This document shows, piece after piece, positions 5,885 through 6,996 of a DNA stretch of 6,996 nucleotides; positions within the stretch are counted from its first letter, which is position 1; each line of letters begins with the position of its first letter. A program made the translations under genes and the position numbers. The notes under the pieces were generated by a model. That model searched no databases. It was given only the letters and a program-made list of their open reading frames with translations, and was not told the origin of the DNA. Source of the DNA: Lachnospiraceae bacterium UBA3386 (GTDB lineage Bacteria > Bacillota > Clostridia > Lachnospirales > Lachnospiraceae); contig DEPS01000019.1 in NCBI GenBank assembly GCA_002358875.1, forward strand, positions 58,627 through 65,622. Direction: 5' to 3'.

Positions 5885-5918
5885 CTATAGTTAATGGATG
5901 CCTGTAGTTAACGGATGC
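5885..5918 (-). repeat. Two tandem 17-bp direct repeats in the Fe-S operon leader
   Basis: On the minus strand the units GCATCCGTTAACTACAG (5918-5902) and GCATCCATTAACTATAG (5901-5885) abut exactly and agree at 15 of 17 bases. They lie between the inferred transcription start (about 5943) and the ribosome binding site (5878-5882). Tandem copies in this position suggest a repressor operator or a repeated RNA element. The regulator is unknown; an Fe-S sensing protein of the Rrf2 type would be a reasonable but untested guess. Confidence 0.8.
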
Positions 5919-5949
5919 AAGGGTAAAATCATGTTTACAGCATAAGCCG

Positions 5950-5979
5950 ATTATAAAAGAAGAATGTGCAGTTTGTCTA
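5950..5979 (-). promoter_or_regulatory. Near-consensus promoter of the SufC/SufB-like operon
   Basis: On the minus strand -35 TAGACA (5979-5974) matches five of six bases. The -10 TATAAT (5955-5950) is perfect, and the spacer is 18 bp. Transcription should begin near 5943, leaving a leader of about 75 nt that contains the tandem repeat. It lies downstream of the glgD terminator, so the operon is independent of glycogen genes. Confidence 0.75.
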
Positions 5980-6016
5980 TACTAACGGAGTTTGGGCACA
6001 GTATGAGTAAAGGTAC

Positions 6017-6054
6017 AAAAAAAGGCAGGGGGAAGCGATAAACTTCCCTCTGCC
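6017..6054 (-). terminator. Rho-independent terminator of glgD
   Basis: On the minus strand GGCAGAGGGAAG (6054-6043) pairs with CTTCCCCCTGCC (6035-6024) over 12 positions with one A-C mismatch and a seven-base loop. Seven T follow (6023-6017). The plus-strand side has no T tail, so it acts in one direction only. It lies about 40 bp after the glgD stop codon. Confidence 0.93.
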
Positions 6055-6093
6055 CTGTGATCAAGTCAGAGACACTATATTGCGGTAATTATA

Positions 6094-6996
6094 TTACAGC
6101 ACGTCGTTGCGCTTAATGTAACCGGGCTGGCCGGGCTCTGCCATGATCTTATTCTCGTGAATGATCTTGGCAAATTTGTCGACGACCTGGTTCTGGATAA
6201 CGACGTTCTCACCGATCTCAGCGTGAGCCAGGACGATGCAGCCTTTGATGACGGCGCCCTTACCGACCTTGACACTGCGGCCGATGACGGAATCCTCGAT
6301 GAGACCGTGGATCTCGCATCCGTTGGAGACGTAGGAATTCTTGACATCCGCCTCATCATAGATCTGAGTCGGGCAGGAATCCGTGGTCCTGGTATAAATC
6401 GGCCAGTCGGAGGTGAAGAGGGTTGCAGACTCATCGATGTCGAGCAGATCCTCATTTGCCTTGTAATAAGTCTCAAGGTTTGTGATAGGAGCAAAGAAGC
6501 CGTGGTGTTCAACCGCGCGGACATTGAGCTCGCCGCACTTGGCGTTGACGATGTTGGCCAGTGAGTACATGGAGGAGGTATTGCGGGCTGCCTCGATCAG
6601 GTCGAGGAGGAGATCCTTCTTCATGACGTAGGATTCCATGAACATGTCCTTGGCATCCTCATCGCCCAGGTTGGGGGTGATGGCCGTGACCTTGCCGTCG
6701 TCGATTGTGAGGGCGTTGCAGGTGGAGTAGCCGTCTTTCGCATTGAAGACCTTGTGGTAGAGCAGGGTGACATCAGCGCCGGATTTCACATGCTCGTCAA
6801 GAAGCTCCTGGTAATTCTGTGCGAATACCATGCAGCTGGGGGCGATCACGACATACTTCCTGGACTGGTTGCGGATGTTGTCGATGTTCGAATAGAAGGC
6901 GTTGATGTTCGTGTTGTAGATCGGGTTGACCAGATCTTCGTCCGGAACAACGATCTGGATCTTGCCGCGCTTGGAGTTGATGTTGTAGTGACGGCC
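6094..6996 (-). CDS. glgD: Glycogen biosynthesis protein GlgD, C-terminal 300 residues (5' end outside window)
   Basis: The reading frame is open from the window edge to TAA at 6094-6096, giving 300 visible residues. The start codon lies beyond position 6996. The protein belongs to the ADP-glucose pyrophosphorylase family and has the end of the nucleotidyltransferase domain followed by a left-handed beta-helix of hexapeptide repeats (visible residues about 209-284, from CPTQIYDEADVKNSYVSNG onward). Where catalytic GlgC has the metal-binding SGDHIYKMDY type motif, this protein has APSCMVFAQNY (visible residues about 52-62). The key Asp is therefore absent, which is typical of GlgD. GlgD associates with GlgC and modulates ADP-glucose synthesis for glycogen in Firmicutes. 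A glgC gene would be expected just outside the window on the right, which cannot be seen. An independent GTG at 6847-6849 is internal and should not be taken as the start. Confidence 0.92.
   Translation of the reverse strand, partial: GRHYNINSKRGKIQIVVPDEDLVNPIYNTNINAFYSNIDNIRNQSRKYVVIAPSCMVFAQNYQELLDEHVKSGADVTLLYHKVFNAKDGYSTCNALTIDDGKVTAITPNLGDEDAKDMFMESYVMKKDLLLDLIEAARNTSSMYSLANIVNAKCGELNVRAVEHHGFFAPITNLETYYKANEDLLDIDESATLFTSDWPIYTRTTDSCPTQIYDEADVKNSYVSNGCEIHGLIEDSVIGRSVKVGKGAVIKGCIVLAHAEIGENVVIQNQVVDKFAKIIHENKIMAEPGQPGYIKRNDVL

Noticed and set aside
6075..6524. Second minus-strand frame inside glgD, rich in Ser and Arg
   Set aside because: It is a frame-shifted shadow of glgD; the true frame has continuous GlgD homology to the window edge.

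Overview
The window (6,996 bp) looks like a chromosomal segment from an anaerobic, low- to mid-GC Firmicute, most likely in the Lachnospiraceae or a close clostridial relative. Four things point there: a GlgD-type glycogen subunit, a two-gene SufC/SufB-like iron-sulfur pair with clostridial-style sequence, a secreted modular protein combining beta-helix, InlB-type, MBG-like and Big2 modules, and strong AAGGAGG ribosome binding sites. This placement rests on remembered family features, not on a search.

Left part, plus strand. Positions 1-128 are a short-unit tandem repeat of seven G/T-rich copies of 17-19 bp, probably continuing beyond the left edge. It is followed by a small FlK-type hotdog thioesterase gene (191-562). 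A gene-free stretch (563-899) then carries a good promoter (641-669) and a leader of about 220 nt that ends in two closely spaced perfect palindromes just before a strong ribosome binding site. The gene it serves (900-3791) begins at a TTG codon and encodes a 963-residue secreted protein: signal peptide, very acidic linker, beta-helix repeats, InlB-type repeat, three MBG-like modules, an FnIII-like module and a C-terminal Big2 domain. It ends at a strong terminator whose hairpin also contains the end of the convergent minus-strand gene.

Right part, minus strand, read from right to left. The C-terminal 300 codons of glgD (6094-6996, 5' end outside the window) end at an intrinsic terminator (6017-6054). 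A new transcription unit starts at a near-consensus promoter (5950-5979), passes through a tandem 17-bp direct repeat in its leader, and encodes a SufC-like ATPase (5120-5866), a SufB/SufD-family scaffold (4153-5088) and, after a weak hairpin, an 80-residue CxxC protein (3872-4114).

The SufC/SufB-like pair has no cysteine desulfurase, SufU or SufD beside it. This matches the layout of the minimal SUF-like (SMS) iron-sulfur assembly system. The glgD gene belongs to glycogen synthesis and is insulated from that unit by its terminator. The thioesterase and the surface protein are separate plus-strand units. No tRNA, rRNA, CRISPR array, transposase or phage gene is visible. The most unusual elements are the paired palindromes before the surface-protein gene, the tandem repeat before the Fe-S operon, the small CxxC protein attached to that operon, and the left-edge minisatellite.
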